Notes: generated by a model not told the origin, from the sequence alone. 10,000 bases of DNA from Treponema sp. (GCA_020216655.1 JAIWNU010000090.1:1-10000), one strand, 5' to 3'. Shown: positions 1 through 6,719, numbered from the stretch's first letter. Made by a program: numbers and translations.

Positions 1-150
1 CATTGGGCTGGTATGACAGGGGACCAGGCTAAGGATGTGATTAACCATTTTGTTAACCAGCGACGGGTAGAAATTTATGCGGACCGGATTATCGTTAAAA
101 ACATTAACGACTTCCAGCGCTTTGTAAACTCCCGCCGCAAAAAGGCCTGA
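1..150 (+). CDS. 3' end of a probable Crp/Fnr-family (cyclic-nucleotide-binding type) transcriptional regulator, partial
   Basis: Only the last 49 codons are present; the frame is open from base 1 and ends at TGA 148-150. The piece reads HWAGMTGDQAKDVINHF, then NQRRVEIYADRIIVKNINDF, then a basic tail ending SRRKKA. A short helix-turn-helix-like stretch (WAGMTGDQAKDVINHF) followed by a small wing with a D-R-I-x-V-x-[DN]-I pattern is what is seen at the C-terminus of Crp/Fnr-type winged-helix regulators (D-x-I-x-I-x-D). The effector domain lies outside the window, so the ligand and targets cannot be stated. The assignment comes from pattern recognition of a short tail and could be another winged-helix family. 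Confidence 0.55.
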   Translation, partial: HWAGMTGDQAKDVINHFVNQRRVEIYADRIIVKNINDFQRFVNSRRKKA

Positions 151-165
151 TGAGGGGCCTTGTTT
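142..165 (+). terminator. Weak terminator-like hairpin after the 5' partial gene
   Basis: AAGGCC (142-147) pairs with GGCCTT (156-161) around an 8-nt loop, overlapping the stop codon. It is followed only by a poor T stretch (GTTTC), so termination here would be inefficient at best. Confidence 0.3.
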
Positions 166-174
166 CACTAAATC

Positions 175-203
175 TTGACCTTTTTCCTGCTTTCAGTTAG
201 ATT
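175..203 (+). promoter_or_regulatory. Probable sigma-70 promoter of tRNA-Thr
   Basis: TTGACC (175-180, 5/6 match to the -35 consensus) lies 17 bp before TAGATT (198-203, 4/6 match to the -10 consensus). Transcription would start near 210, just ahead of the mature tRNA 5' end at 213. Confidence 0.55.
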
Positions 204-212
204 CTCCCCAGC

Positions 213-285
213 GCCAAGATGGCTCAGTCGGCAGAGCAACGCACTCGTAATGCGTAGGTCCCGGGTTCGATTCCCGGTCTTGGCT
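213..285 (+). tRNA. tRNA-Thr (anticodon CGT)
   Basis: The cloverleaf folds cleanly. The acceptor stem is GCCAAGA/TCTTGGC (213-219 with 278-284). The D stem is GCTC/GAGC. The anticodon stem is ACGCA/TGCGT with loop CTCGTAA (244-250), giving anticodon CGT, which reads ACG (Thr). The T stem is CCGGG/CCCGG with loop TTCGATT. The discriminator base is T285 and no CCA is encoded, so CCA must be added after transcription. It has its own promoter and terminator and therefore looks monocistronic. Confidence 0.95.
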
Positions 286-292
286 TGGTAAT

Positions 293-333
293 GGGGATGT
301 CCGTGAATACTTCGTGGACATCCCCTTTTTATT
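293..333 (+). terminator. Strong intrinsic terminator after tRNA-Thr
   Basis: GGGGATGTCC (293-302) pairs perfectly with GGACATCCCC (316-325). The stem can be extended inward by two G-T wobbles and GAA/TTC to about 15 bp with a TAC triloop. TTTTT (326-330) and further AT-rich sequence follow. This is a textbook Rho-independent terminator only 7 nt past the tRNA. Confidence 0.93.
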
Positions 334-375
334 TACAAGAGGTAATTATTTCTGTACGGATGTAAATGTCTGATG

Positions 376-381
376 TATAAT
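376..381 (+). promoter_or_regulatory. Perfect -10 box just before the sensor kinase gene
   Basis: TATAAT occurs at 376-381 and the ATG is at 392, leaving 10 nt between them, so the transcript would begin only a few bases before the start codon. The hexamer 17 bp upstream (TGTACG) is a poor -35. No Shine-Dalgarno lies within the usual distance of the ATG. Confidence 0.5.
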
Positions 382-391
382 TCTATCCGTT

Positions 392-1804
392 ATGATTCAG
401 GAAGCCGACGAGTACCGTCTTGTGTTCGAAAATGCCCCACTCAGACTATTATCTTTTAACCGAGAAGGTATTATACAAACCTGCAATGACCGCTTTATAG
501 AAATTATGGGGTCATCTCGGGAAAAGCTTATTGGTCTTAATATGCTCCGGTTGCCCGATACAAAGGTGGTAGAAGCGGTACAGCAGGCGCTTGCAGGCGG
601 AACAGGGCGTTACGAAGGGCTCTATCAATCGGTGACTTCCGGTAAAATTATACCGCTTCGAGGTTTGTTTACTTCTAAAAGGCAAGGCGAACAGCCGGTA
701 CAGGGCGGCGTGGGAATTATCGAAGACATCACCGAACAATTTATGGCTGCCCAGGCCCTCAGGGACAGCGAAGAAAAGTTCAGGCTTGTTTTTTCCCATT
801 CCAAGGACGGCCTCTTGATTGCAGACCCAGATGGCAGAATAAGTGATTGGAACCATGCTTATGAAGAGATAACCGGTATTAGTGAAGCAGAAGCCCGGGG
901 GCGTTTTATTTGGGATATACAATTTGAATGCGCTGCGCCGGAGAAACGGAGCCCTGAAGTATACAATATAATAAAACAAAGCCTCCAGCAGGCCCTGGCA
1001 ACCGGCATTGGCTCCTTTTTAAATAAACCAATCGAAACGGAGCTTGTATCCAAGTCAGGCAAGCGTATAGCTATAGAGAATGTGGGATTTTTAATTCCTA
1101 GTTCCAGGGGCTTCCTGTTTGGGGGCCGCATGACGGACATTAGCGACAGAAAAGCGGCGGAAAGCAGGATTCACGCCCTTTTGGAAGAAAAAAGTCTTAT
1201 TCTTAAGGAAGTACACCACCGGATCAAAAATAATATGGCTACCGTGGTGAGTCTATTAACCCTGCAAGCCGGTATGGTTGATGATGAGGCTGCCCGGGAG
1301 GCCCTTTTAGCCGCTGCGGGCCGGGTAAATAGCATGATGCTCCTCTATGAAAAACTCTATACCGGCTCTATGGTAGGGTCTGCAAAGGCAAGCGACTATA
1401 TTCCCTCCCTTGTAGATGAGATACTTCAGAATAATGGCTCTTCCACTCAAATTTCTTCAGAAATATCAGTAGAAGATGTGGAACTTGATGTAAAAACCCT
1501 CCAGGCTTTGGGCATCATTATTAATGAATTAGTCACCAATGCGATCAAGTATGCCTTTGTAGACCGAGAATCAGGAGTTATTACGGTTTCGCTGCAGAGA
1601 TCTCAGGATGGTTTTATTTTATATCTTGCTGATAATGGCCGGGGCTTTGACCTGTCGGACGGTTTTATTCAGGATTCTGAGCAAAAACAGGGCAAACATG
1701 GGTTTGGTATGACATTGGTGCGTCTTTTAGCAGAACAACTGCAGGGTAAACTCCACATTGAATCGGAGGGGGGCACCAAAATTACCCTGCAGTTTAGAGC
1801 CTAA
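392..1804 (+). CDS. Soluble sensor histidine kinase, PAS-PAS-HisKA_2-HATPase_c
   Basis: This 470-residue protein is predicted to be a cytosolic sensor kinase that autophosphorylates a histidine and passes the phosphate to a response regulator. Residues about 3-120 and 124-255 are two PAS sensor domains; the first ends with the typical GIIEDITE and the second with GRMTDISDRK. The H-box EVHHRIKNN (273-281) is characteristic of the HisKA_2/HWE-like group, with H276 the likely phosphoacceptor. The ATPase domain shows an N-box NELVTNAIKYAF (378-389), a G1 box DNGRGFD (414-420) and a G2 box GFGMTLV (437-443). There is no membrane segment or signal peptide, so it senses an internal signal. A stop at 371-373 limits the 5' extension and the first PAS begins right after the ATG, which supports this start despite the missing Shine-Dalgarno. 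It stands alone without an adjacent regulator and converges on the amylase gene with a 10-bp gap. Confidence 0.92.
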   Translation: MIQEADEYRLVFENAPLRLLSFNREGIIQTCNDRFIEIMGSSREKLIGLNMLRLPDTKVVEAVQQALAGGTGRYEGLYQSVTSGKIIPLRGLFTSKRQGEQPVQGGVGIIEDITEQFMAAQALRDSEEKFRLVFSHSKDGLLIADPDGRISDWNHAYEEITGISEAEARGRFIWDIQFECAAPEKRSPEVYNIIKQSLQQALATGIGSFLNKPIETELVSKSGKRIAIENVGFLIPSSRGFLFGGRMTDISDRKAAESRIHALLEEKSLILKEVHHRIKNNMATVVSLLTLQAGMVDDEAAREALLAAAGRVNSMMLLYEKLYTGSMVGSAKASDYIPSLVDEILQNNGSSTQISSEISVEDVELDVKTLQALGIIINELVTNAIKYAFVDRESGVITVSLQRSQDGFILYLADNGRGFDLSDGFIQDSEQKQGKHGFGMTLVRLLAEQLQGKLHIESEGGTKITLQFRA

Positions 1805-1814
1805 TAGGTTTTGT

Positions 1815-3137
1815 TTATCCTTTGATGAGGAGCGCTCCTTGGGGAATGTCTATGCGCCCTTTTAGGTGCACCGCTTTGCCGCTGAGCAAGTCTGTTCCTT
1901 CCAAAGGCTTTGAAAGTTCCATAAAACCACTTCGGCCATCAAGATTACAAAGACAATAGAACTTTCCACTATCTCCCTGTCGTTCTAAGAGAACGAGGCC
2001 TTCCGCCAGTTCGGTCCATGAAAACCTATGGGCTTCTGATTTTATTTTCTGGGTTGCATTAAATAGTTTGCCAAAATATTCTCTAAAAGCCCTATCTCCC
2101 TCTTCCCATGGAACGGGATTTTTTTCAAAAAGCGTGGGATATTCTTCGATAGCCCATTCTTGCCCCATGTATGCAAAGGTGCATCCCGGCAGCAGTTGGT
2201 AAAAGGCGGTCCAGGCTTCAAGCCGTTTTCCCTTGCCAAAGCGCGAAGCGGCTCTTCGTTGATCATGGTTTTCTAGGTACCGAATCTTCTGTGCCCAAGC
2301 AGGATAGGCTGCCCGCTGCACCTCAAGAAAGTCAAGGTAATAGGCGAGATTTCGTTTCCCAGCCCATACTTGCTCGAGCCGCTGCCAGCCGTCATAATCA
2401 TAGGTCAGGTCAAAGGCATCATGCAGTTCCGGTTCTGACCAGGCATGGAAACCTGCATCCCGCAGATACAGAAGGAATGAAGGATGAACACTTTCGGCAA
2501 GCCACAGGGTGGGCCGTTTTTCCTTGCCCGTTGCGGGATCCCGTAGGTTTACGCGTCTCCGGGCCTCAACCCAGAATTCCCGGGGAACCAATGAGGCCAC
2601 ATCGCAGCGGAACCCTTCTATTCCCAATTCCCGCCAATAGATAAGTGTGTCAATGAGTTCATCCCATAAGTCATCCCGGGATTCGGGTGATACATAGTCT
2701 AAATCAATAACATCGGACCAGTCTTCACACTTCCTGCCAGGCTTGCCATCGGCTCCTTTTAAAAACCACTCAGGATGTTCATGGGCAAGCCGGGAATCCG
2801 GGGCGGTATGATTATATACCACGTCGATCATCACCTTGAGGCCAAGCCGATTCGCTTCGGCGATAAAGTTTTTAAGGTCATCCACAGTACCAAGTTCCGG
2901 ATCTACCTTGCGATAATCGGCGATAGCATAAGGACTTCCCTGGCTGCCCTTACGATTGACTTTGCCAATGGGATGAATAGGGGTAAGGTATACCCAAGAA
3001 AACCCCAGGGACTTCACTTCCGAGAGCTTTTTAGTTGCCGCTGCAAAGGTTCCCTCTTTGGTATAATTGCGAATAAAAATCTGGTACAACGCAGTGGTCT
3101 CTGGGACACCTCTATCGGTTCTAACAAAAGCTGCCAT
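1815..3137 (-). CDS. GH13 alpha-amylase-family glycoside hydrolase, cytoplasmic
   Basis: This 440-residue protein carries the (beta/alpha)8-barrel catalytic machinery of family GH13, which cleaves or transfers alpha-glucosidic bonds in starch- or glycogen-type oligosaccharides. The conserved regions are DVVYNH (105-110), GFRCDVAS (175-182, nucleophile D179), LAESVHP (213-219, acid/base E215) and YLENHDQ (287-293, stabiliser D292). The last ~60 residues form a small C-terminal region, probably the usual beta domain. There is no signal peptide, so it acts inside the cell, e.g. on maltodextrin or glycogen; exact specificity cannot be read. The start at 3137 is chosen over an in-frame ATG at 3164 because AGGAGG lies 5 nt before it on the minus strand (revcomp of 3141-3148) and that Shine-Dalgarno would fall inside the longer ORF. 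It is divergent from pyk. Confidence 0.93.
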   Translation of the reverse strand: MAAFVRTDRGVPETTALYQIFIRNYTKEGTFAAATKKLSEVKSLGFSWVYLTPIHPIGKVNRKGSQGSPYAIADYRKVDPELGTVDDLKNFIAEANRLGLKVMIDVVYNHTAPDSRLAHEHPEWFLKGADGKPGRKCEDWSDVIDLDYVSPESRDDLWDELIDTLIYWRELGIEGFRCDVASLVPREFWVEARRRVNLRDPATGKEKRPTLWLAESVHPSFLLYLRDAGFHAWSEPELHDAFDLTYDYDGWQRLEQVWAGKRNLAYYLDFLEVQRAAYPAWAQKIRYLENHDQRRAASRFGKGKRLEAWTAFYQLLPGCTFAYMGQEWAIEEYPTLFEKNPVPWEEGDRAFREYFGKLFNATQKIKSEAHRFSWTELAEGLVLLERQGDSGKFYCLCNLDGRSGFMELSKPLEGTDLLSGKAVHLKGRIDIPQGALLIKG

Positions 3138-3227
3138 AGTTCCTCCTCTTGAAAGATTTTTCAATTTGCGACATCGTATATCGTCAAAATTGTTTTTTTG
3201 GCCCCTGATCCAATTTCAAGGTTATAG

Positions 3228-3259
3228 ATTATATTAAACCGGTTTAACTGGTTTGACAA
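3228..3259 (-). promoter_or_regulatory. Probable promoter of the amylase gene
   Basis: Reading the minus strand, TTGTCA (3259-3254, 5/6 match) is followed after 17 bp by TAATAT (3236-3231, 4/6). An alternative perfect TATAAT sits at 3233-3228 with a poorer -35 spacing. The spacer contains most of the 14-bp palindrome, so a bound repressor would block polymerase. The leader would be about 85-90 nt. Confidence 0.5.
3234..3247. promoter_or_regulatory. Perfect palindrome TTAAACCGGTTTAA, candidate LacI-family operator
   Basis: The 14-bp sequence is its own reverse complement with a central CG. LacI/GalR-family sugar regulators typically bind AT-flanked palindromes centred on CG, such as AAACCGGTTT. 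It overlaps the amylase promoter and lies just upstream of, or within, the likely pyk promoter, so one protein could control both divergent genes. The GGTTTAA half-site recurs at 3271-3277, 30 bp away. The regulator gene is not in the window. Confidence 0.6.
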
Positions 3260-3278
3260 GCCGGTATATAGGTTTAAT
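3243..3278 (+). promoter_or_regulatory. Pyruvate kinase promoter region, exact boxes uncertain
   Basis: Two arrangements are possible: TTTAAC (3243-3248) with TATATA (3265-3270) at a 16-bp spacing, or consensus TTGACA (3253-3258) with TTTAAT (3273-3278) at a short 14-bp spacing. Neither is ideal. Transcription would start at about 3277-3285, giving a leader of roughly 35-45 nt. Confidence 0.35.
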
Positions 3279-3294
3279 GGCTGGTCAAACAGCC
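3279..3294 (+). promoter_or_regulatory. Small hairpin in the pyk leader
   Basis: GGCTG (3279-3283) pairs with CAGCC (3290-3294) around a 6-nt loop GTCAAA, about 16 nt before the Shine-Dalgarno. It has no T tract, so it is not a terminator; it could stabilise the mRNA 5' end. The same bases can alternatively pair with 3251-3262. Confidence 0.3.
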
Positions 3295-3320
3295 TAAAAG
3301 CCGTTCAATGAGGAGCTATA

Positions 3321-5120
3321 ATGGCATTCGAACGAAATACAAGAATCATTTGTACCATGGGACCGGCGGTCCGCAGCGTCGATATGATCCGGTCTTTGAT
3401 TCGCAATGGCATGAATATTGCCCGCTTTAATTTTTCTCATGGAGATCATGAGTATCATGGCGAGGGTATTCGCCTCGTTCGGGAAGCTGCCCGATTGGAA
3501 TCTGTCCCTGTTGCGCTTATTTTGGATACCAAGGGCCCTGAAATTAGGACCGGTCAGATTAAAGATGGAGGAACAATAACACTCCAAAATGGCCAGCCTA
3601 TAGAAGTGCTGTCAGAACGGGATGCCAAAGAACTCTACGGCGAAGACGGAGCCTTTGCGACCTCTGAGCGGCTGACGGTGTCTTATGAAGGTTTAGTTCA
3701 GGATATCAAAGTTGGAGCGCGGATTCTTATTGCTGACGGGCTTTTCTCTTTGGATGTTACTGGTGTTGAAGGGAAGCGTATTCTGTGCAAAGTGACCAAT
3801 GGGGGTGTCTTGGGCAGCCGGAAAAATGTCAATGTCATTGGGGTGCGCACTAAACTGCCCGCATTGTCAGAACAGGACAAGGCTGATATCGCCTTTGGGG
3901 TGGAACAGGGGATGGATTTTATTGCCGCTTCTTTTGTCCGGAAAGCTTCCGATGTTACTACTATCCATAAATACCTGGCAGAGCTTGGTTCAGATATGCC
4001 GGTTATAGCAAAAATAGAAGATGAAGAAGGTTTGGAAAATATTGAGGAAATAATCCGGGTATCCGCGGGCATCATGGTAGCCCGAGGAGACTTGGGGGTG
4101 CAAATCCCCACCGAACGGGTGCCCTTGGAGCAGAAGCGTATTATCCGGCTCTGCAATCAGGCTGGTAAGCCAGTTATCACCGCAACCCAGATGCTTGAGT
4201 CGATGATTAAAAACCCCCGGCCAACTAGAGCTGAAGCGGGTGATGTGGCCAATGCAATTCTGGACGGCACCGATTGTGTTATGCTCTCTGGGGAAACCGC
4301 CAACGGCCAGTTCCCTGAGGCTGCTGTGGCTGTTATGGATCAGATTGCCCGCGCTGTAGAAGCTTCCGATGAGTATAAACGGGCATTGGAAGAACGCAGA
4401 AATCTTATGTTCTCTAGCGATGATATTGCCGATGCCATTGCCGATGCGGCAGCCCAGACTGCGGATAGAATTGGGGCCGCAGCCCTTGTAGTACCGACTT
4501 TGCGGGGTAACACTGCCCGGCTTATTAGCAGACACCGGCCCCGCCGTCGGATCGTGGCTGCCACTCCTAATGCTGCGGTTCAGAGGCGGCTCCTCCTGCA
4601 CTGGGGGGTGGTGCCAATAAAGGTGGAACAGGAGTCCGATTCGGAAGCTATGATCCAGCAGGCTATCAGCGGCGCCATTAAAGAAGGATTTGCGCATAAA
4701 TTGGACAAAGTAGTCGTAGTCGCCGGTGTCCCGCTCAACTCCCCCCTGATGACCAACAGCATCCGGGTCCATGTGATTGGTAATATATTGGGCCGGGGCC
4801 TAACGGGTTTTGGCAAACGTTGTACTGGCCGCATAGTAAAAGCCAGATCCCTCGAAGAAGCCGCTTTAGCCTTACGGAAGAATGGCGGCGAGATACTCCT
4901 GACCCATACCTTAGACGAAAATTTCATACCGATCCTGCGGGTCGTGGATGGTGTTATTTTGGAAGGCGTATCGGAAATGCCCTGGGAAATGGTGCGGACC
5001 ATCAATCCTGATATTGTGTACATATCTCAGGTTCCCCAAGCGCTCAGCCGTTTCGAAGAGCATATCACCGTTACCCTGGACGGAAACGAAAAGCTCATAT
5101 ACGAAGGATCGCTGCTGTAA
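3321..5120 (+). CDS. pyk: Pyruvate kinase with an altered C-terminal extension
   Basis: Pyruvate kinase converts phosphoenolpyruvate and ADP to pyruvate and ATP, the last step of glycolysis, in the cytoplasm. Visible landmarks are MNIARFNFSHG (31-41, substrate-binding R35), DTKGPEIRTG (69-78), IAKIE (229-233, catalytic K231), MVARGDLGVQ (252-261, metal ligand in the RGD) and TATQMLESM (287-295). E116 in TSERLTVSY aligns with the position where Glu is associated with K+ dependence in this family. The core ends near residue 478, the usual ~470-480 length. The remaining ~120 residues correspond in place to the swivelling PEP-utilising-like domain of Bacillus-type enzymes but lack its TSHAA-type histidine motif. 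AGGAG at 3311-3315 lies 5 nt before the ATG. No terminator follows; a new promoter begins 6 nt after the stop. Confidence 0.97.
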   Translation: MAFERNTRIICTMGPAVRSVDMIRSLIRNGMNIARFNFSHGDHEYHGEGIRLVREAARLESVPVALILDTKGPEIRTGQIKDGGTITLQNGQPIEVLSERDAKELYGEDGAFATSERLTVSYEGLVQDIKVGARILIADGLFSLDVTGVEGKRILCKVTNGGVLGSRKNVNVIGVRTKLPALSEQDKADIAFGVEQGMDFIAASFVRKASDVTTIHKYLAELGSDMPVIAKIEDEEGLENIEEIIRVSAGIMVARGDLGVQIPTERVPLEQKRIIRLCNQAGKPVITATQMLESMIKNPRPTRAEAGDVANAILDGTDCVMLSGETANGQFPEAAVAVMDQIARAVEASDEYKRALEERRNLMFSSDDIADAIADAAAQTADRIGAAALVVPTLRGNTARLISRHRPRRRIVAATPNAAVQRRLLLHWGVVPIKVEQESDSEAMIQQAISGAIKEGFAHKLDKVVVVAGVPLNSPLMTNSIRVHVIGNILGRGLTGFGKRCTGRIVKARSLEEAALALRKNGGEILLTHTLDENFIPILRVVDGVILEGVSEMPWEMVRTINPDIVYISQVPQALSRFEEHITVTLDGNEKLIYEGSLL

Positions 5121-5126
5121 AATAGT

Positions 5127-5154
5127 TTGACAGACAAATAAACAGGGCTACAAT
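5127..5154 (+). promoter_or_regulatory. Strong sigma-70-like promoter of the signalling operon
   Basis: Consensus TTGACA (5127-5132) is followed after 16 bp by TACAAT (5149-5154, 5/6 match). Transcription would begin near 5161, giving a leader of about 31 nt that contains AGGAGG at 5179-5184, 7 nt before the ATG at 5192. Confidence 0.7.
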
Positions 5155-5191
5155 GTAAGGTGGAAAAGAGCAGTAAACAGGAGGCAGGTAG

Positions 5192-5908
5192 ATGGCCGAA
5201 CGTTATTTGTTGCTCGTTGATGATGAACCTAATATTGTAAAAGCCCTGAGCCGCGAACTTGAAGATTGGGCGGAAGAACGCGCTCTTACTATCATTACCG
5301 CTCCGCATGCGCTTAAAGCCCCAGAAATACTAAAGGAAAAGGGGCAGGAGACGCTTCTTGTCATTTCGGACCTGCGGATGCCCGAAATGAAAGGGTCGGA
5401 TTTTCTACAGATTGTACGAGATACCTATCCGCATATTCTTTCCATATTGCTCACCGGATTTTCTGAAACTAATGAGGTGATAAAAGCGGTTCGAGCAGGT
5501 ATTTTTAGTTATATTTTAAAACCCTGGGATTCTGAGTATCTCTTAGCGGAGCTTGATAAGGCATATAAAACGGTCATGCTCAAGCAAGAGCATGATCAGC
5601 TCACCAAAAAAATACAAGAGGAACTGAGATGGGCAGGAGAAATGCAAAAAGTCCTCCTCAGGCCCTCGCTCCCCCAATCAACGAGTGTAGAATATAGGGT
5701 CAGTTATCGTCCGGTACCTCACCTTTATTGCGGCGGTGACTATTATGATGTAATTACCCTTGCACCTGATCGATACCTTATTCTCATTGGCGATGTCGCA
5801 GGTCATGGGGTGCGGGCTGCTTTTGTAACTGGTATTCTAAAAGCAATCATATATCCTGAATATGTTCGCTCAAATCTAACAAAAAAAATAACCCCTGCCG
5901 CCTTTTAA
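5192..5908 (+). CDS. Response regulator receiver fused to the N-terminal half of a SpoIIE/PP2C phosphatase (prematurely stopped)
   Basis: Residues 1-125 are a CheY-like receiver: acidic pair D10/D11, phosphoacceptor D60 in ISDLRMP, T88 in LLTGF and K110 in ILKPW. A helical linker (~125-155, EMQKVLLRPSLP) leads into a SpoIIE-type PP2C phosphatase with metal-binding motifs GGDYYD (181-186) and GDVAGHG (200-206). Such RsbU-like proteins dephosphorylate STAS anti-sigma antagonists when their receiver is phosphorylated, and a STAS gene follows. The frame hits TAA at 5906-5908 after ITPAAF, then continues in the same frame with the rest of the domain to 6346. Full readthrough would give 384 residues. 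As read, this product lacks the remaining PP2C metal ligands and should be an inactive phosphatase. AGGAGG 7 nt upstream supports the start. Confidence 0.9.
   Translation: MAERYLLLVDDEPNIVKALSRELEDWAEERALTIITAPHALKAPEILKEKGQETLLVISDLRMPEMKGSDFLQIVRDTYPHILSILLTGFSETNEVIKAVRAGIFSYILKPWDSEYLLAELDKAYKTVMLKQEHDQLTKKIQEELRWAGEMQKVLLRPSLPQSTSVEYRVSYRPVPHLYCGGDYYDVITLAPDRYLILIGDVAGHGVRAAFVTGILKAIIYPEYVRSNLTKKITPAAF
5906..5908 (+). other. In-frame TAA interrupting the SpoIIE/PP2C domain
   Basis: The codons around it read ITPAAF-TAA-SWLNDRMNFELR, which is continuous domain sequence in one frame. A single base change from a sense codon, for example TTA (Leu), explains it. It could be a nonsense mutation, a sequencing error or a recoded position. 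Confidence 0.85.
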
Positions 5909-5914
5909 AGCTGG

Positions 5915-6346
5915 TTGAACGATCGTATGAATTTTGAACTGCGCCGTACAACCGGGTTACTGATCACCTTTTTTGCAGGCATCCTCGATTCTAAATCTCA
6001 GTATTTTACCTATGCAAATGCAGGACAATGTCATCCCTGTATACTGCGTGGAAATGCTATATCCGAACTGCCCATCTCAGGATCGGCAATTGGATTTGCT
6101 TCTAATATCATGTATGCGGAACAGGGTGTCCAACTTCAGAGCGGAGATGTTATCACTCTTTATACAGATGGATTAATAGAATTCACTGAAAATGATAAGC
6201 CTGTTAAGTTGGCTCCCCGGGAAGTGTTTGCCGGAATCCCTTATAGCCCCGACTATCATCGCCAGTTGCTTACCCGTGCACTTGAGCTTTCACGATCCAG
6301 GGATTTTACTGACGATGTAAGCATCCTATCTGCGCGGCTCTTATAA
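5915..6346 (+). CDS. C-terminal half of the split SpoIIE/PP2C phosphatase
   Basis: This 143-residue reading frame is the direct in-frame continuation of the upstream phosphatase. It holds the rest of the PP2C fold: NAGQCHPCILR (35-45), TLYTDGLIE (81-89, metal ligand D85) and FTDDVSIL (131-138, metal ligands D133/D134). Alone it lacks the GGDYYD and GDVAGHG ligands, so it cannot be a complete enzyme. The first usable start after the stop is TTG 5915, with ATG 5927 next; neither has a clear Shine-Dalgarno, so translation would rely on reinitiation or readthrough. The frame shows no further decay and ends 4 nt before the STAS start. It is best regarded as part of one interrupted gene spanning 5192-6346; independent expression is doubtful. 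Confidence 0.75.
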   Translation: MNDRMNFELRRTTGLLITFFAGILDSKSQYFTYANAGQCHPCILRGNAISELPISGSAIGFASNIMYAEQGVQLQSGDVITLYTDGLIEFTENDKPVKLAPREVFAGIPYSPDYHRQLLTRALELSRSRDFTDDVSILSARLL

Positions 6347-6350
6347 AGCT

Positions 6351-6719
6351 ATGGAAATCTCAGTAATGTTCCGGGAGTTTAACGAGAAGCACAAGTATGC
6401 GAAATTATTTATCGATACAGAACAAGAAAATCTTTGGGTTATCCAGATCGAAGGCGAACTAGATTTTCAAAGTTCGGCTGATGCTCAGGTTATCCTGGAC
6501 ACGATAATGAATGAGATTCCAAGCAGAAGCCGTCTTATTTTTAATCTTAAGAAATTAACATATGTTTCTTCCACTGGCGTAGGTCTTTTTGCAAATGTGG
6601 TTGTAGCTGGTAATAAACGGGGCATACAGGTCGTTTTGAGGGATCTCCAGCCAAAAGTTGAACAGGTGTTCAGTTTGCTGGGGATATTATCTTTTTTTTC
6701 TGTTGAACATGAACCATGA
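6351..6719 (+). CDS. STAS-domain anti-sigma-factor antagonist (RsbV/SpoIIAA-like)
   Basis: This 122-residue protein is a single STAS domain. Family members bind and neutralise a serine kinase/anti-sigma factor when unphosphorylated and are released by phosphorylation on a conserved serine. The core is recognisable: WVIQIEGELDF (29-39) is the first strand, RLIFNLKKLTYVSSTGVGLF (61-80) carries the phosphorylation loop with S74 before T75-G, and LRDLQPKVEQVFSLLGI (96-112) is the C-terminal helix region. About 25 extra N-terminal residues precede the domain. The gene begins 4 nt after the phosphatase frame with no strong Shine-Dalgarno and overlaps the next gene by ATGA, so it is translationally coupled within the operon. 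It is the natural substrate of the neighbouring PP2C domain, by family logic. Confidence 0.9.
   Translation: MEISVMFREFNEKHKYAKLFIDTEQENLWVIQIEGELDFQSSADAQVILDTIMNEIPSRSRLIFNLKKLTYVSSTGVGLFANVVVAGNKRGIQVVLRDLQPKVEQVFSLLGILSFFSVEHEP

Noticed and set aside
512..1140. Minus-strand open frames across the first sensor kinase
   Set aside because: They overlap a clear PAS-PAS-kinase frame and show no domain-like features.
1828..1839. Perfect palindrome AGGAGCGCTCCT near the convergent gene ends
   Set aside because: It lies inside the amylase coding end (GALLIKG codons) and has no T tract on either strand, so it is not a credible terminator.
3138..3164. Upstream in-frame ATG at 3164 extending the amylase by nine residues
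   Set aside because: The strong AGGAGG Shine-Dalgarno falls inside that extension and is correctly spaced for the ATG at 3137.
3990..4772. 260-codon open frame on the minus strand within pyruvate kinase
   Set aside because: It is entirely antisense to a highly conserved gene, has no recognisable domain or ribosome binding site, and is explained by the codon bias of pyk.
5881..5888. Run of eight A just before the premature stop, suspected frameshift site
   Set aside because: The domain sequence before and after the stop is in the same frame, so no shift is needed; a single nonsense codon explains the interruption.
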